Shown here in pieces: positions 1 to 5,961 of a stretch of DNA of 22,903 bases. A program made the translations under genes and the position numbers. This DNA comes from JAWWPY01 sp033854735 (lineage in GTDB: Bacteria > Actinomycetota > Actinomycetes > Streptosporangiales > Streptosporangiaceae), in NCBI GenBank assembly GCA_033854735.1, contig JAWWPY010000605.1, positions 1 to 22,903 on the forward strand, in the 5' to 3' direction. The notes below the pieces were generated by a model. The model had not been told where the DNA came from. It saw only the letters and a program-made list of their open reading frames with translations, and did no database searches. Within the stretch, counting starts at the first letter, position 1. Each line of letters begins with the position of its first letter.

Positions 1-319
1 CACTGGGCGTATGCAGGGCGACAGGCAGCTGGCGGCGCGCCGCACAGAGCACGGCCACCGCGCCGGCCTGCGCCGTGCCCATGACCGTCCGGACATTGTG
101 CTGGCTGAAGACGCGCTCCACCGCGACTGCGTCCGGCTGGTACTCGGCCAGCCAGGAATCGATCTCGACCTCCAGCGCGAGCAGCCGGGCCGCGATGTCG
201 TCGCCGGCCGATGTGCGGATGACGCCCGCAGCGACCAGGCCAGGGGGGCGTCCCGGGGTGCCGTCCACCACGCCCAGCCCGCACCGGGTCAGGCCGGGAT
301 CGACGCCGAGCACCCGCAT
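1..319 (-). CDS. ruvC: Holliday junction endonuclease RuvC (3' end beyond window)
   Basis: RuvC is the nuclease of the RuvABC complex and resolves Holliday junctions during recombinational repair. The 106 visible residues begin MRVLGVDPGLTRCGLGVVDG and carry the first catalytic Asp (D7) of the RNase H-like fold. The second acidic site lies in VERVFSQHN (E68), followed by the conserved NVRTVMGTAQAGAV segment. The C-terminal third, with the last catalytic residues, lies beyond position 1. I chose the ATG at 319 because a GGAG sequence lies a few bases upstream. An in-frame ATG at 349 would add ten residues that are not typical of the family. It is the last visible gene of a minus-strand run and is separated from the eis-like gene by 361 bp. 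Its own control region holds an SOS box (464-477), which fits DNA-damage control. Confidence 0.96.
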   Translation of the reverse strand, partial: MRVLGVDPGLTRCGLGVVDGTPGRPPGLVAAGVIRTSAGDDIAARLLALEVEIDSWLAEYQPDAVAVERVFSQHNVRTVMGTAQAGAVAVLCAARRQLPVALHTPS

Positions 320-370
320 TCCCGCTCCGTTCCGGCCAGTCGTCAGCATCCAGTTCAGCACTTGGTCGCC

Positions 371-455
371 AGCGCACCGTTACCAGCGCACCGTTACCAG
401 CACCCAGTGGCCCAGCACCCAGTGGCCAGCACTCAGCCGCCAACACTCAGCCGCC
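371..455. repeat. 14-bp tandem array in three doublets
   Basis: Six consecutive 14-15 bp units form three near-identical pairs: AGCGCACCGTTACC twice, AGCACCCAGTGGCC twice (the second with one extra C), then AGCACTCAGCCGCC and AACACTCAGCCGCC. The pairs are related to each other through AGC(A/G)C(A/C)C, which suggests an older array that diverged and was then duplicated unit by unit. It lies between the SOS box and ruvC, in the likely 5' untranslated region. Confidence 0.85.
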
Positions 456-465
456 AATATTGGCG
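452..465. promoter_or_regulatory. 14-bp perfect palindrome next to SOS box
   Basis: CGCCAATATTGGCG is a perfect palindrome that shares its last two bases with the SOS box on its right. It is A/T-centred in otherwise very GC-rich DNA, so it looks like an operator or part of a promoter core. I cannot name the protein that would bind it. Confidence 0.5.
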
Positions 466-477
466 AACACCTGTTCG
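464..477 (-). promoter_or_regulatory. LexA-type SOS box upstream of ruvC
   Basis: CGAACACCTGTTCG has the form CGAAC-N4-GTTCG. This matches the core of the actinobacterial/Gram-positive LexA operator (CGAAC-N4-GTTCG, often flanked by T and A). It lies about 145 bp upstream of the ruvC start, and ruv genes are known SOS targets. The flanking bases here are G and G rather than T and A, so affinity may be moderate. LexA repression of ruvC is inferred from the motif and its position. Confidence 0.75.
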
Positions 478-568
478 GTCGCGACCTTACCGGCCCGGGC
501 CGCCCAGCGCAGCGAGGATGCCCGGCGTGTCGCAGCCCCGGACCGGGGCGATCGCCCCGGTTATCGTC

Positions 569-676
569 GGCCGGTGGTCCGGAACCGTCCAGTGGTGCCA
601 GACAGGCCAGTGGTCTCAGACGGGCCAGTAGTCCCAGACGGGCCAGTGGTCCCAGACGGGCCAGTGCTCCTGACCG
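569..676. repeat. 18-bp tandem array, six copies
   Basis: Six head-to-tail 18-bp units lie at 569, 587, 605, 623, 641 and 659. The best consensus is GGCCAGTGGTCCCAGACG. The central copies differ by one or two bases and the outer two are more diverged. The array ends five bases from the 3' end of the eis-like gene, so it lies in that gene's 3' untranslated region. It is a likely variable-number locus. Confidence 0.85.
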
Positions 677-680
677 ATCG

Positions 681-1982
681 TCAGAAGTGGTCGAGCATGA
701 ACGCGGTGGCGGCGAAAGCGCCGTCGAGCGCGGCGTCGTTCCCCGGATCCCCGCCGGACACCAGACCGGCCCGGCGCAGCGTGGCCACGGGGGTGCCAGC
801 GAACAGGGCCGCGAACCCCCGGGCCCCGGCCGCGAGCGGCGCGGCGCGGGTCGCCGTCCCGGGGCTGGGCTCTCGGGCCAGCATTCCCTTGCCCCCGCTG
901 ACCTCGAGCGTCCACGTGCCGTCGTTTCGCGGGCAGGCGGCGTCCGTCAGCCGGAGATCGGCCCGCACCTCGGCGGCGGGCGGGAAGCCGCGCCCGGCCA
1001 CCGCGCCGGCCGCGTCCACCAGCCGCAGCATCCAGGTGCGGCGGCGGGCCAGGGCCACGTCAGGTTCGCGGGTCAGCCAGCCCACGGGGTCGGCCGGGCC
1101 CAGCTGGCCGCGGACCGTGCTGGCCATGGACGAATGCGAGGCGACGATGGCCCACAATGCCCGGGTCGTCGCCGCCGATCTGGCCACGGCCCGTTCCACC
1201 AGGATCTCGTCGTTGCCGTTGAGCCACCGGTAGGCGAGGAAACCATCGGGCGCCAGGTAGGCGAACCGGTTCTCGTCGCCGAGCCAGCGCCGCATCGTGG
1301 CCTCGTCGCGGGTGTTCGGGCCGCTGTCGCGCAGCGCCTGGTGCGCCGCGCCGATCGCGGCGAGCACCTGGCCGGCGTCCTCCGGCCCGCATCGGCGCAG
1401 CTTCGCCGCGGCACCTTCCGCCGCCACACCGCCCGGGCCGGCACCATCCGCCGCCATACCGCCCGGCCCGGCACCAGCCGGCTCCGGACTGCCGAGCCAG
1501 TGATCCGGTGGGACCAGCGAGCGCAGCGACCGCGCGGGGATCGCCACCGTGTCCTGGACGCCCGCGATCTCCCAGCCGAGTGACCGGTAAACGGCCATGG
1601 TCGCCGGATAGAGCACGGACACCGGGTATCCCTCCTCGGCGATCAGGCCGAGCAAGGCGGCCGTCAGCGCGCTGCCCACCCCCCGGCCCCGGTCCTCGGG
1701 CGCCACCATGACGCCGGCGGCCCCCGCCATCGGCACGCACCGCCCATGCCACCACTGGATCATGTCGTGGTAGTGGGCGGCGGCCACCATACGGGAGCCG
1801 TCAAAGGCGGCCAGGAACCTGTGGTCACGGATGACGGACAAAGTATCCGCCTGCCAGGCCTCCCGGCCAGCGCGCGAGACCGGCCCGAAGGCACGCCGAC
1901 CCAGGTCAAGCAGCGCATCGAGGTCGTCGCCGACACCCAGTTCGCGGATGGTGACATCGCCGATGCCGGTGCGGGCGGGCAT
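681..1982 (-). CDS. Eis-like GNAT N-acetyltransferase
   Basis: The 433-residue protein has the Eis (enhanced intracellular survival) layout: two GNAT-type modules and a C-terminal SCP2-like region. Residues 91-105 (VMVAPEDRGRGVGSA) form the acetyl-CoA pyrophosphate loop. Y132 in MAVYRSLGWE matches the catalytic Tyr region of Eis. The chain ends in Phe (FMLDHF), as in M. tuberculosis Eis, where the terminal carboxylate acts in catalysis. Eis enzymes acetylate amines such as aminoglycosides, polyamines or protein lysines; the substrate here is unknown. The ATG at 1982 overlaps the yebC stop (TGATG), so translation is probably coupled. An alanine/glycine-rich insert around residues 169-189 is encoded by a 30-bp duplication (1417-1476). 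Length is close to the family norm of about 400. Confidence 0.88.
   Translation of the reverse strand: MPARTGIGDVTIRELGVGDDLDALLDLGRRAFGPVSRAGREAWQADTLSVIRDHRFLAAFDGSRMVAAAHYHDMIQWWHGRCVPMAGAAGVMVAPEDRGRGVGSALTAALLGLIAEEGYPVSVLYPATMAVYRSLGWEIAGVQDTVAIPARSLRSLVPPDHWLGSPEPAGAGPGGMAADGAGPGGVAAEGAAAKLRRCGPEDAGQVLAAIGAAHQALRDSGPNTRDEATMRRWLGDENRFAYLAPDGFLAYRWLNGNDEILVERAVARSAATTRALWAIVASHSSMASTVRGQLGPADPVGWLTREPDVALARRRTWMLRLVDAAGAVAGRGFPPAAEVRADLRLTDAACPRNDGTWTLEVSGGKGMLAREPSPGTATRAAPLAAGARGFAALFAGTPVATLRRAGLVSGGDPGNDAALDGAFAATAFMLDHF
1417..1476. repeat. 30-bp tandem duplication inside eis-like gene
   Basis: Two adjacent 30-bp units (1417-1446 and 1447-1476) differ at two positions. They encode the in-frame repeat GAGPGGMAAD / GAGPGGVAAE. 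The unit is ten codons, so the frame is kept. It falls between the second GNAT module and the C-terminal part, a likely flexible linker. Confidence 0.85.
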
Positions 1983-2734
1983 CAGCCGAGCTTCTCCATC
2001 ACGTCGTCGGACACCGAGTAGTTCGCGTAGACGTCCTGGACGTCGTCCGAGTCCTCCAGCGCGTCGATCAGCCGGAAGACCCGCCTGGCCTGGTCCTCGT
2101 CAAGCTCGATCTCGACGGCGGGCAGGAACGCGGCCTCCGCGGACTCGTACTCGATCCCGGCCTCCTGCAGCGCGGTGCGCGCCGCCACCAGGTCACCGGG
2201 CTCGCTGATCACCTCGAACGATTCACCCAGGTCGTTGACCTCCTCGGCGCCGGTTTCCAGTACCGCGCCGAGCACGTCGTCCTCGGTCACGCCCGCTGCC
2301 TTGGGCACGATCACCACGCCCTTGCGGTGGAACATGTAGGACACCGAGCCGGGGTCCGCCATGGAGCCGCCGTTACGGGTCAGCGCGGCCCGCACGTCGG
2401 CGGCGGCCCGGTTCCGGTTGTCGGTGAGGCACTCCACGAGCACCGCCACGCCGCCGGGAGCGTATCCCTCATAGGTGACCGCCTCGTAGGCGGCCCCGCC
2501 GGCCTCGAGCCCGCCGCCGCGGCGGACGGCCCGGTCGATGTTGTCGCTGGGGACCGAGTTCCTCTTCGCCTTCTGCACCGCCTCGTAGAGCGTGGGGTTC
2601 CCGGCCAGGTCAGCGCCACCGGTCCGGGCTGCGACCTCGACGTTCTTGATCAGCTTGGCGAACAGCTTGCCGCGCCTGGCGTCGACGATCGCCTTCTTGT
2701 GTTTGGTCGTGGCCCATTTCGAGTGGCCGCTCAT
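1982..2734 (-). CDS. yebC: YebC/PmpR (TACO1) family protein
   Basis: This is a 250-residue protein with the family's N-terminal signature MSGHSKWATTKHKKAIVDARRGK, followed by LFAKLIKNVEVAARTGG and the RNSVPSDNIDRAVRRG segment. The acidic C-terminal part (ELDEDQARRVFRLIDALEDSDDVQDVYANY) is also typical. YebC proteins were first described as DNA-binding regulators. More recent work ties bacterial YebC and mitochondrial TACO1 to ribosomes and to translation through difficult proline stretches. The ATG at 2734 overlaps the pdxT stop by four bases (ATGA), and the stop overlaps the next gene's start by one base. It sits upstream of ruvC, as in many bacteria. Length is normal and no anomaly is seen. 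Confidence 0.96.
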   Translation of the reverse strand: MSGHSKWATTKHKKAIVDARRGKLFAKLIKNVEVAARTGGADLAGNPTLYEAVQKAKRNSVPSDNIDRAVRRGGGLEAGGAAYEAVTYEGYAPGGVAVLVECLTDNRNRAAADVRAALTRNGGSMADPGSVSYMFHRKGVVIVPKAAGVTEDDVLGAVLETGAEEVNDLGESFEVISEPGDLVAARTALQEAGIEYESAEAAFLPAVEIELDEDQARRVFRLIDALEDSDDVQDVYANYSVSDDVMEKLG

Positions 2735-3339
2735 GAACGATCCCTCACCATGTCAACGAAGAGCTTGTGCACCCGCGGGTCACCGGTCAGCTCGGGGTGG
2801 AATGCGGTCGCGAGCGCGGGACCCTGCCGGACGGCGACGATCCTACCGGTGGCGGCCTCGGTGCCGAGGATTTCCACCCTCGGGCCGGTCTGCTCCACCC
2901 AGGGAGCCCGGATGAATATCCCGCGGAACGCTGGGCCAGGCACTGCCGCCAGCGCGATGTCGCTTTCGAACGAGTCCACCTGGCGCCCGAACGCGTTGCG
3001 CCGGACGGTCATGTCGATCCCGCCGAACGTCTCCTGCCCGTTCATCCCGTCCAGCATCCGGTCCGCCAGCATGATCATGCCCGCGCATGACCCGAACGCG
3101 GGCATCCCGGCGCTGATCCGCTTGCGCAGCGGGTCCATCAGGTCGAAGATCACGGCGAGCTTCCACATCGTCGTGGATTCGCCGCCGGGAATGACCAGTC
3201 CGTCGACCGCCTCAAGTTCATCGGGCCGCCGCACCGGCACCGCCGACGCGCCCGCGACGGCCAGCGCGGCCAGGTGCTCTGACACGTCCCCCTGCAACGC
3301 CAGCACCCCGACAACCGGGCGTGCTGGGGTGGCGGGCAT
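2731..3339 (-). CDS. pdxT: PLP synthase glutaminase subunit PdxT
   Basis: PdxT hydrolyses glutamine and passes ammonia to PdxS for pyridoxal 5'-phosphate synthesis. The 202-residue class I glutamine amidotransferase has GVLALQGDVSEH at the N terminus and the oxyanion-loop segment PGGESTTM. The nucleophile is C85 in FGSCAGMI, and the His/Glu pair is H181/E183 in AFHPELTGD. All catalytic residues are present. The ATG at 3339 has a perfect AGGAGG about seven bases upstream. The gene is not adjacent to pdxS: two ClpN-domain genes lie between them. A GC hairpin (3352-3369) touches the ribosome binding site, so pdxT translation could be tuned separately from the genes before it. Confidence 0.97.
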   Translation of the reverse strand: MPATPARPVVGVLALQGDVSEHLAALAVAGASAVPVRRPDELEAVDGLVIPGGESTTMWKLAVIFDLMDPLRKRISAGMPAFGSCAGMIMLADRMLDGMNGQETFGGIDMTVRRNAFGRQVDSFESDIALAAVPGPAFRGIFIRAPWVEQTGPRVEILGTEAATGRIVAVRQGPALATAFHPELTGDPRVHKLFVDMVRDRS

Positions 3340-3345
3340 AGCAAT

Positions 3346-3369
3346 CCTCCTGGGGGACGGGTGTCCCCC
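3346..3369 (-). promoter_or_regulatory. pdxT RBS abutted by a perfect GC hairpin
   Basis: On the minus strand, GGGGGAC pairs perfectly with GTCCCCC across a four-base loop (3352-3369). The hairpin is followed at once by the pdxT Shine-Dalgarno AGGAGG (3346-3351). In mRNA this stem would sit on the 5' edge of the ribosome site. It may limit or stabilise the pdxT message relative to the ClpN genes. There is no U-run, so it is not a classical terminator. The function is inferred. Confidence 0.55.
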
Positions 3370-3431
3370 GAGCGTAGCGAGGTCCGCTGACCACCCGGAA
3401 CACCGGCCATCAGCGCGGATGCCGCTCGTGA

Positions 3432-4094
3432 TCAGGCGCCTGGGGCCGCGCCCGGGGATGGCCCAGGCTCGCGGCCCATGCCGAGGTGCCGTTCGATCAC
3501 GCTCAGCCTCCCGGCGACCGCCTCCAGCCGGCGGAGGATCTCCTCGGATCGCCGGTTGACAACCCCTTCGAGTGCGGCTGAGGAGAGCGTGCGCCCTTCG
3601 GCCGCCGTGATGAGGTCGTCGAGAGTCAACTCCTCCGGCCGCTCACCGGGCCGGCCAGGGGCCAGCTCCAGCACCCGGCCGCGCACCTGCTCCAGATCCA
3701 CGTCGAGCCGGACGAGAATCTGGGCCGCCAGGCCGTCCGGCTCACGGAGGAGCCCGAGCAGGATGTGCTCGGTGCCCATGTAGTCATGGCCTAGCCCCTG
3801 GGCCTCGCGCAGGGCATGCTCCAGCACCTTCTTGGCGCGGGGAGTGAAGCGGATGTGCCCGGACGGTGGCTGCGTGCCCATCGGGGTGATTTCCGCCAGC
3901 CGCTGCCTCGTGGTGTCCAGCTCGATCCCGAGCGCCCCGAGAGCCTGCGCGGCTGTGCCCTCACCCTCGTGGAGCAGGCCGAGCAGCAGGTGCTCGGTGC
4001 CGATGTAATTGTGGCTGAGCATCCTGGCCTCTTCCTGGGCCAGGACCACGACCCGGCGGGCCCGGTCGGTGAACCTCTCGAACACGGATCTCAC
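3432..4094 (-). CDS. Stand-alone ClpC-type N-domain protein (first, pdxT-proximal)
   Basis: The 220-residue protein has two Clp-N repeats (about residues 4-75 and 80-150) that closely match the N-terminal domain of actinobacterial ClpC1: FERFTDRARRVVVLAQEEAR, then GHIRFTPRAKKVLEHALREA. It has no Walker motifs and no AAA+ domain. Two GTEH motifs, which in ClpC bind phosphoarginine, are present. Counting from the FERF-type start, F2, Q17 and F80 match ClpC1 drug-contact positions. A predicted coiled coil (RRLEAVAGRLSVIERHLGM) and a short Pro/Gly/Ala tail follow. The GTG at 4094 overlaps the upstream ClpN stop (GTGA). An internal GTG at 4085 gives the family-like start VFERF and may be the true one. 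Its closest architectural relative is mycobacterial ClpC2. A role as sponge or adaptor is inferred. Confidence 0.88.
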   Translation of the reverse strand: MRSVFERFTDRARRVVVLAQEEARMLSHNYIGTEHLLLGLLHEGEGTAAQALGALGIELDTTRQRLAEITPMGTQPPSGHIRFTPRAKKVLEHALREAQGLGHDYMGTEHILLGLLREPDGLAAQILVRLDVDLEQVRGRVLELAPGRPGERPEELTLDDLITAAEGRTLSSAALEGVVNRRSEEILRRLEAVAGRLSVIERHLGMGREPGPSPGAAPGA

Positions 4095-4843
4095 GTCCCC
4101 GTGGGCGGGCTGGCCGGGGCTGGGCCTTCTCCAGCCGGGCCTGCCTCGGCCGGGCCCTCATCCGCCGGGCCCTCATCCGCTGGGCCCTCATCCGCTGGGC
4201 CCTCATCCGCTGGGCCCTCATCCGCCGGGTCTTCGCCGGGAGGAACCGGCTGGGCGATGCCCAGATGCCCTTCGATCGCCGCCAGCCGGGTGTCGATCGC
4301 ATCGAGCCTGCCCATGATCGCCTCGGCTCGCTGGGTCACGATTAATTCGAGTCGTGCGGACGGTCCGGCCAGGCGTGCTGTGGACAGCGGCTCCTGACCC
4401 TCCATCTGATGGCTGTGCAGGAGCTGTATCACCTGCTGGCGGACCAGGTTCAGGTTAGCGCCCAGGCTGACCAGCACCCGGGCCGCCACGCCTTCACCTT
4501 CACGGATCAAGCCGAGCAGGATGTGCTCGGTGCCGATGTAGTCGTGGCCGAGCTGCAGCGCCTCGCGCAGCGAGAGCTCGAGCACTTTCTTCGCCCGCGG
4601 CGTGAACGGGATATGGCCGCCCGGGGCGTCCTTTCCCCGGCCGACAATCTCCTCGACCTGCTGCCGTACGGCGGCCAGGCCGATCCCCAGCGCCTCCAGG
4701 GCCTGGGCCGCCACGCCCTCGCCTTCCTGCACCAGGCCGAGCAGGATGTGCTCGGTGCCGATGTAGTTATGGTCGAGTCTCCTGGCCTCGTCCTGGGCCA
4801 GGACCACGACCCGGCGCGCCCGGTCGGTGAACCTCTCGAACAT
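4091..4843 (-). CDS. Stand-alone ClpC-type N-domain protein with acidic repeat tail (second, pdxS-proximal)
   Basis: The 250-residue protein starts MFERFTDRARRVVVLAQDEA and contains two Clp-N repeats, with GTEH motifs near residues 29-32 and 103-106, that are nearly identical to the ClpC1 N domain. No ATPase domain follows. F2, Q17, F80 and K85 match positions known to contact cyclomarin-type drugs in ClpC1. The C-terminal part has a coiled-coil heptad (RLDAIDTRLAAIEGHLGI) and then an acidic EGPAD repeat tail encoded by a 15-bp array. The reading frame is open further upstream, to 5017 inside pdxS. I chose the ATG at 4843 because GGGAG lies about seven bases before it and it matches the ClpC start. 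It is a paralog of the next gene, with the same domain, coiled coil and tail plan, so the pair probably arose by local duplication. Confidence 0.88.
   Translation of the reverse strand: MFERFTDRARRVVVLAQDEARRLDHNYIGTEHILLGLVQEGEGVAAQALEALGIGLAAVRQQVEEIVGRGKDAPGGHIPFTPRAKKVLELSLREALQLGHDYIGTEHILLGLIREGEGVAARVLVSLGANLNLVRQQVIQLLHSHQMEGQEPLSTARLAGPSARLELIVTQRAEAIMGRLDAIDTRLAAIEGHLGIAQPVPPGEDPADEGPADEGPADEGPADEGPADEGPAEAGPAGEGPAPASPPTGT
4151..4225. repeat. 15-bp tandem array in the ClpN tail
   Basis: Five units of (C/T)GGGCCCTCATCCGC start at 4151, 4166, 4181, 4196 and 4211, with degenerate copies on both flanks. They encode the acidic pentapeptide repeat EGPAD on the minus strand. The period is a multiple of three, so copy number can change without a frameshift. 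Confidence 0.9.
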
Positions 4844-4873
4844 GTCCGCGCTCCCACAGTGGATGAGGCAGGT

Positions 4874-4909
4874 GGCCGCCGGGCGCAGGCACCGACCTGC
4901 CCGGCGGCC
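4874..4909 (-). terminator. Hairpin after pdxS, likely terminator or attenuator
   Basis: A perfect 11-bp stem, GGCCGCCGGGC with GCCCGGCGGCC, encloses a 14-base loop and begins seven bases after the pdxS stop. It lacks a U-tract, as is common for actinobacterial terminators. It lies between pdxS and the first ClpN gene, so part of the transcripts may end here. That would give more pdxS than downstream mRNA. Confidence 0.6.
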
Positions 4910-4916
4910 GGGAAGA

Positions 4917-5858
4917 TCACCAGCCGCGGCCTGCGTAACGCTCGCCAGGCTGCAGGGTGTCCAGGTTGATGCCCACCATTGCCTCGCCGAGCCCGCGCGA
5001 GACCTTGGCGACAACATCGGGGTCGTCGTGGAACGTAGTGGCTTTCACGATCGCTTCGGCGCGCCGGGCCGGATCGCCCGACTTGAAGATCCCCGACCCG
5101 ACGAACAGGCCCTCCGCGCCGAGCTGCATCATCATCGCGGCGTCCGCGGGGGTGGCGATGCCGCCCGCCGTGAACAGCACGACCGGCAGACGGCCGGCTC
5201 GGGCGACCTCGGCCACCAGCTCGTAGGGGGCCTGGAGATCCTTGGCCGCGGCGAACAGCTCCTCGTCGCGGAGCGTGCCGAGACGCCGGATGTCCGCCGA
5301 GATCTGGCGCATATGCCTGGTCGCTTCCACGACGTTGCCGGTCCCGGCCTCGCCCTTCGACCTGATCATGGCCGCGCCCTCGGTGATCCGCCGGAGTGCC
5401 TCACCGAGGTTCGTGGCGCCGCACACGAACGGCACGGTGAAGGCCCACTTGTCCACGTGGTGTGCCTCATCCGCGGGCGTCAGCACCTCGGACTCGTCGA
5501 TGTAGTCGGCGCCGATCGCCTGGAGCACCTGGGCCTCGGCGAAGTGACCGATCCGGCATTTCGCCATGACCGGGATGGACACCGCGGCGATGATCTCCTC
5601 GATCATGTCGGGGTCGCTCATCCGGGCGACCCCGCCCTCAGCGCGGATGTCCGCGGGCACCCGCTCCAGGGCCATCACCGCCACCGCGCCCGCGTCCTCG
5701 GCGATCTTGGCCTGCTCCGGCGTCACCACATCCATGATCACGCCGCCCTTGAGCATGTCGGCCATGCCCCGCTTGACGCGCGCGGTCCCGGTCTGCCCGG
5801 GGGCTCCCGTCTCGGTGCCGGGGATCCCGGCGCTGGCTGCGGCATTGCTGACTGACAC
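4917..5858 (-). CDS. pdxS: PLP synthase subunit PdxS
   Basis: PdxS makes pyridoxal 5'-phosphate from ribose 5-phosphate, glyceraldehyde 3-phosphate and ammonia supplied by PdxT. The 313-residue TIM barrel shows VKRGMADMLKGGVIMDV, the lysine K100 in IPVMAKCRIGHFAEAQ and the second active lysine K168 in MIRSKGEAGTGNVVEA. The C-terminal GGIATPADAAMMMQLGAEG forms the phosphate-binding loop. I chose the GTG at 5858, which has AGTGAGG six to seven bases upstream. The longer frame to 5936 would add 26 residues unlike the family and run into the promoter region. It is followed by a hairpin and two ClpN genes instead of pdxT. Confidence 0.96.
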   Translation of the reverse strand: MSVSNAAASAGIPGTETGAPGQTGTARVKRGMADMLKGGVIMDVVTPEQAKIAEDAGAVAVMALERVPADIRAEGGVARMSDPDMIEEIIAAVSIPVMAKCRIGHFAEAQVLQAIGADYIDESEVLTPADEAHHVDKWAFTVPFVCGATNLGEALRRITEGAAMIRSKGEAGTGNVVEATRHMRQISADIRRLGTLRDEELFAAAKDLQAPYELVAEVARAGRLPVVLFTAGGIATPADAAMMMQLGAEGLFVGSGIFKSGDPARRAEAIVKATTFHDDPDVVAKVSRGLGEAMVGINLDTLQPGERYAGRGW

Positions 5859-5934
5859 GACTGACCTCACTTGATCACGATGTTCTGGCTGGTGGTCGCC
5901 ATGAGCTGGTGGCCGCTCTCGATGGGCCACCTCC

Positions 5935-5961
5935 ATGGTAGGCGCTCCGTCAGCCGGTCAA
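5935..5961 (-). promoter_or_regulatory. Possible pdxS promoter
   Basis: On the minus strand TTGACC (5956-5961) and TACCAT (5935-5940) resemble -35 and -10 hexamers. They are about 75 bp upstream of the pdxS start and overlap the end of the LemA-like gene. The spacer is 15 bp, which is short, so the call is tentative. Confidence 0.3.

Larger units (their letters stand above)
320..680. other. ruvC upstream region: repeats and operators, no gene
   Basis: I find no convincing gene here. The open frames that cross it continue through the eis-like gene as antisense shadows. It contains a 14-15 bp tandem array (371-455), a 14-bp perfect palindrome (452-465), a LexA-type SOS box (464-477) and an 18-bp tandem array (569-676). 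The ruvC promoter must lie in this stretch, but I cannot name its -35 and -10 with confidence. Confidence 0.7.

Noticed and set aside
371..676. CRISPR array
   Set aside because: The repeats are directly adjacent without unique spacers, and no cas genes are present.
460..1233. Plus-strand frame with PVVPDGPVV repeats
   Set aside because: The repeats come from the 18-bp array and the rest is antisense to the eis-like gene. No ribosome site or recognisable domain.
75..1583. Large plus-strand open frame of about 500 codons
   Set aside because: It runs antisense through ruvC and the eis-like gene and across tandem repeats. Its composition is typical of a GC-rich shadow frame and it has no domain.
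4844..5017. Upstream extension of the pdxS-proximal ClpN protein
   Set aside because: It would overlap the 3' end of pdxS and a hairpin, while the ATG at 4843 matches the ClpC start and has a ribosome site.
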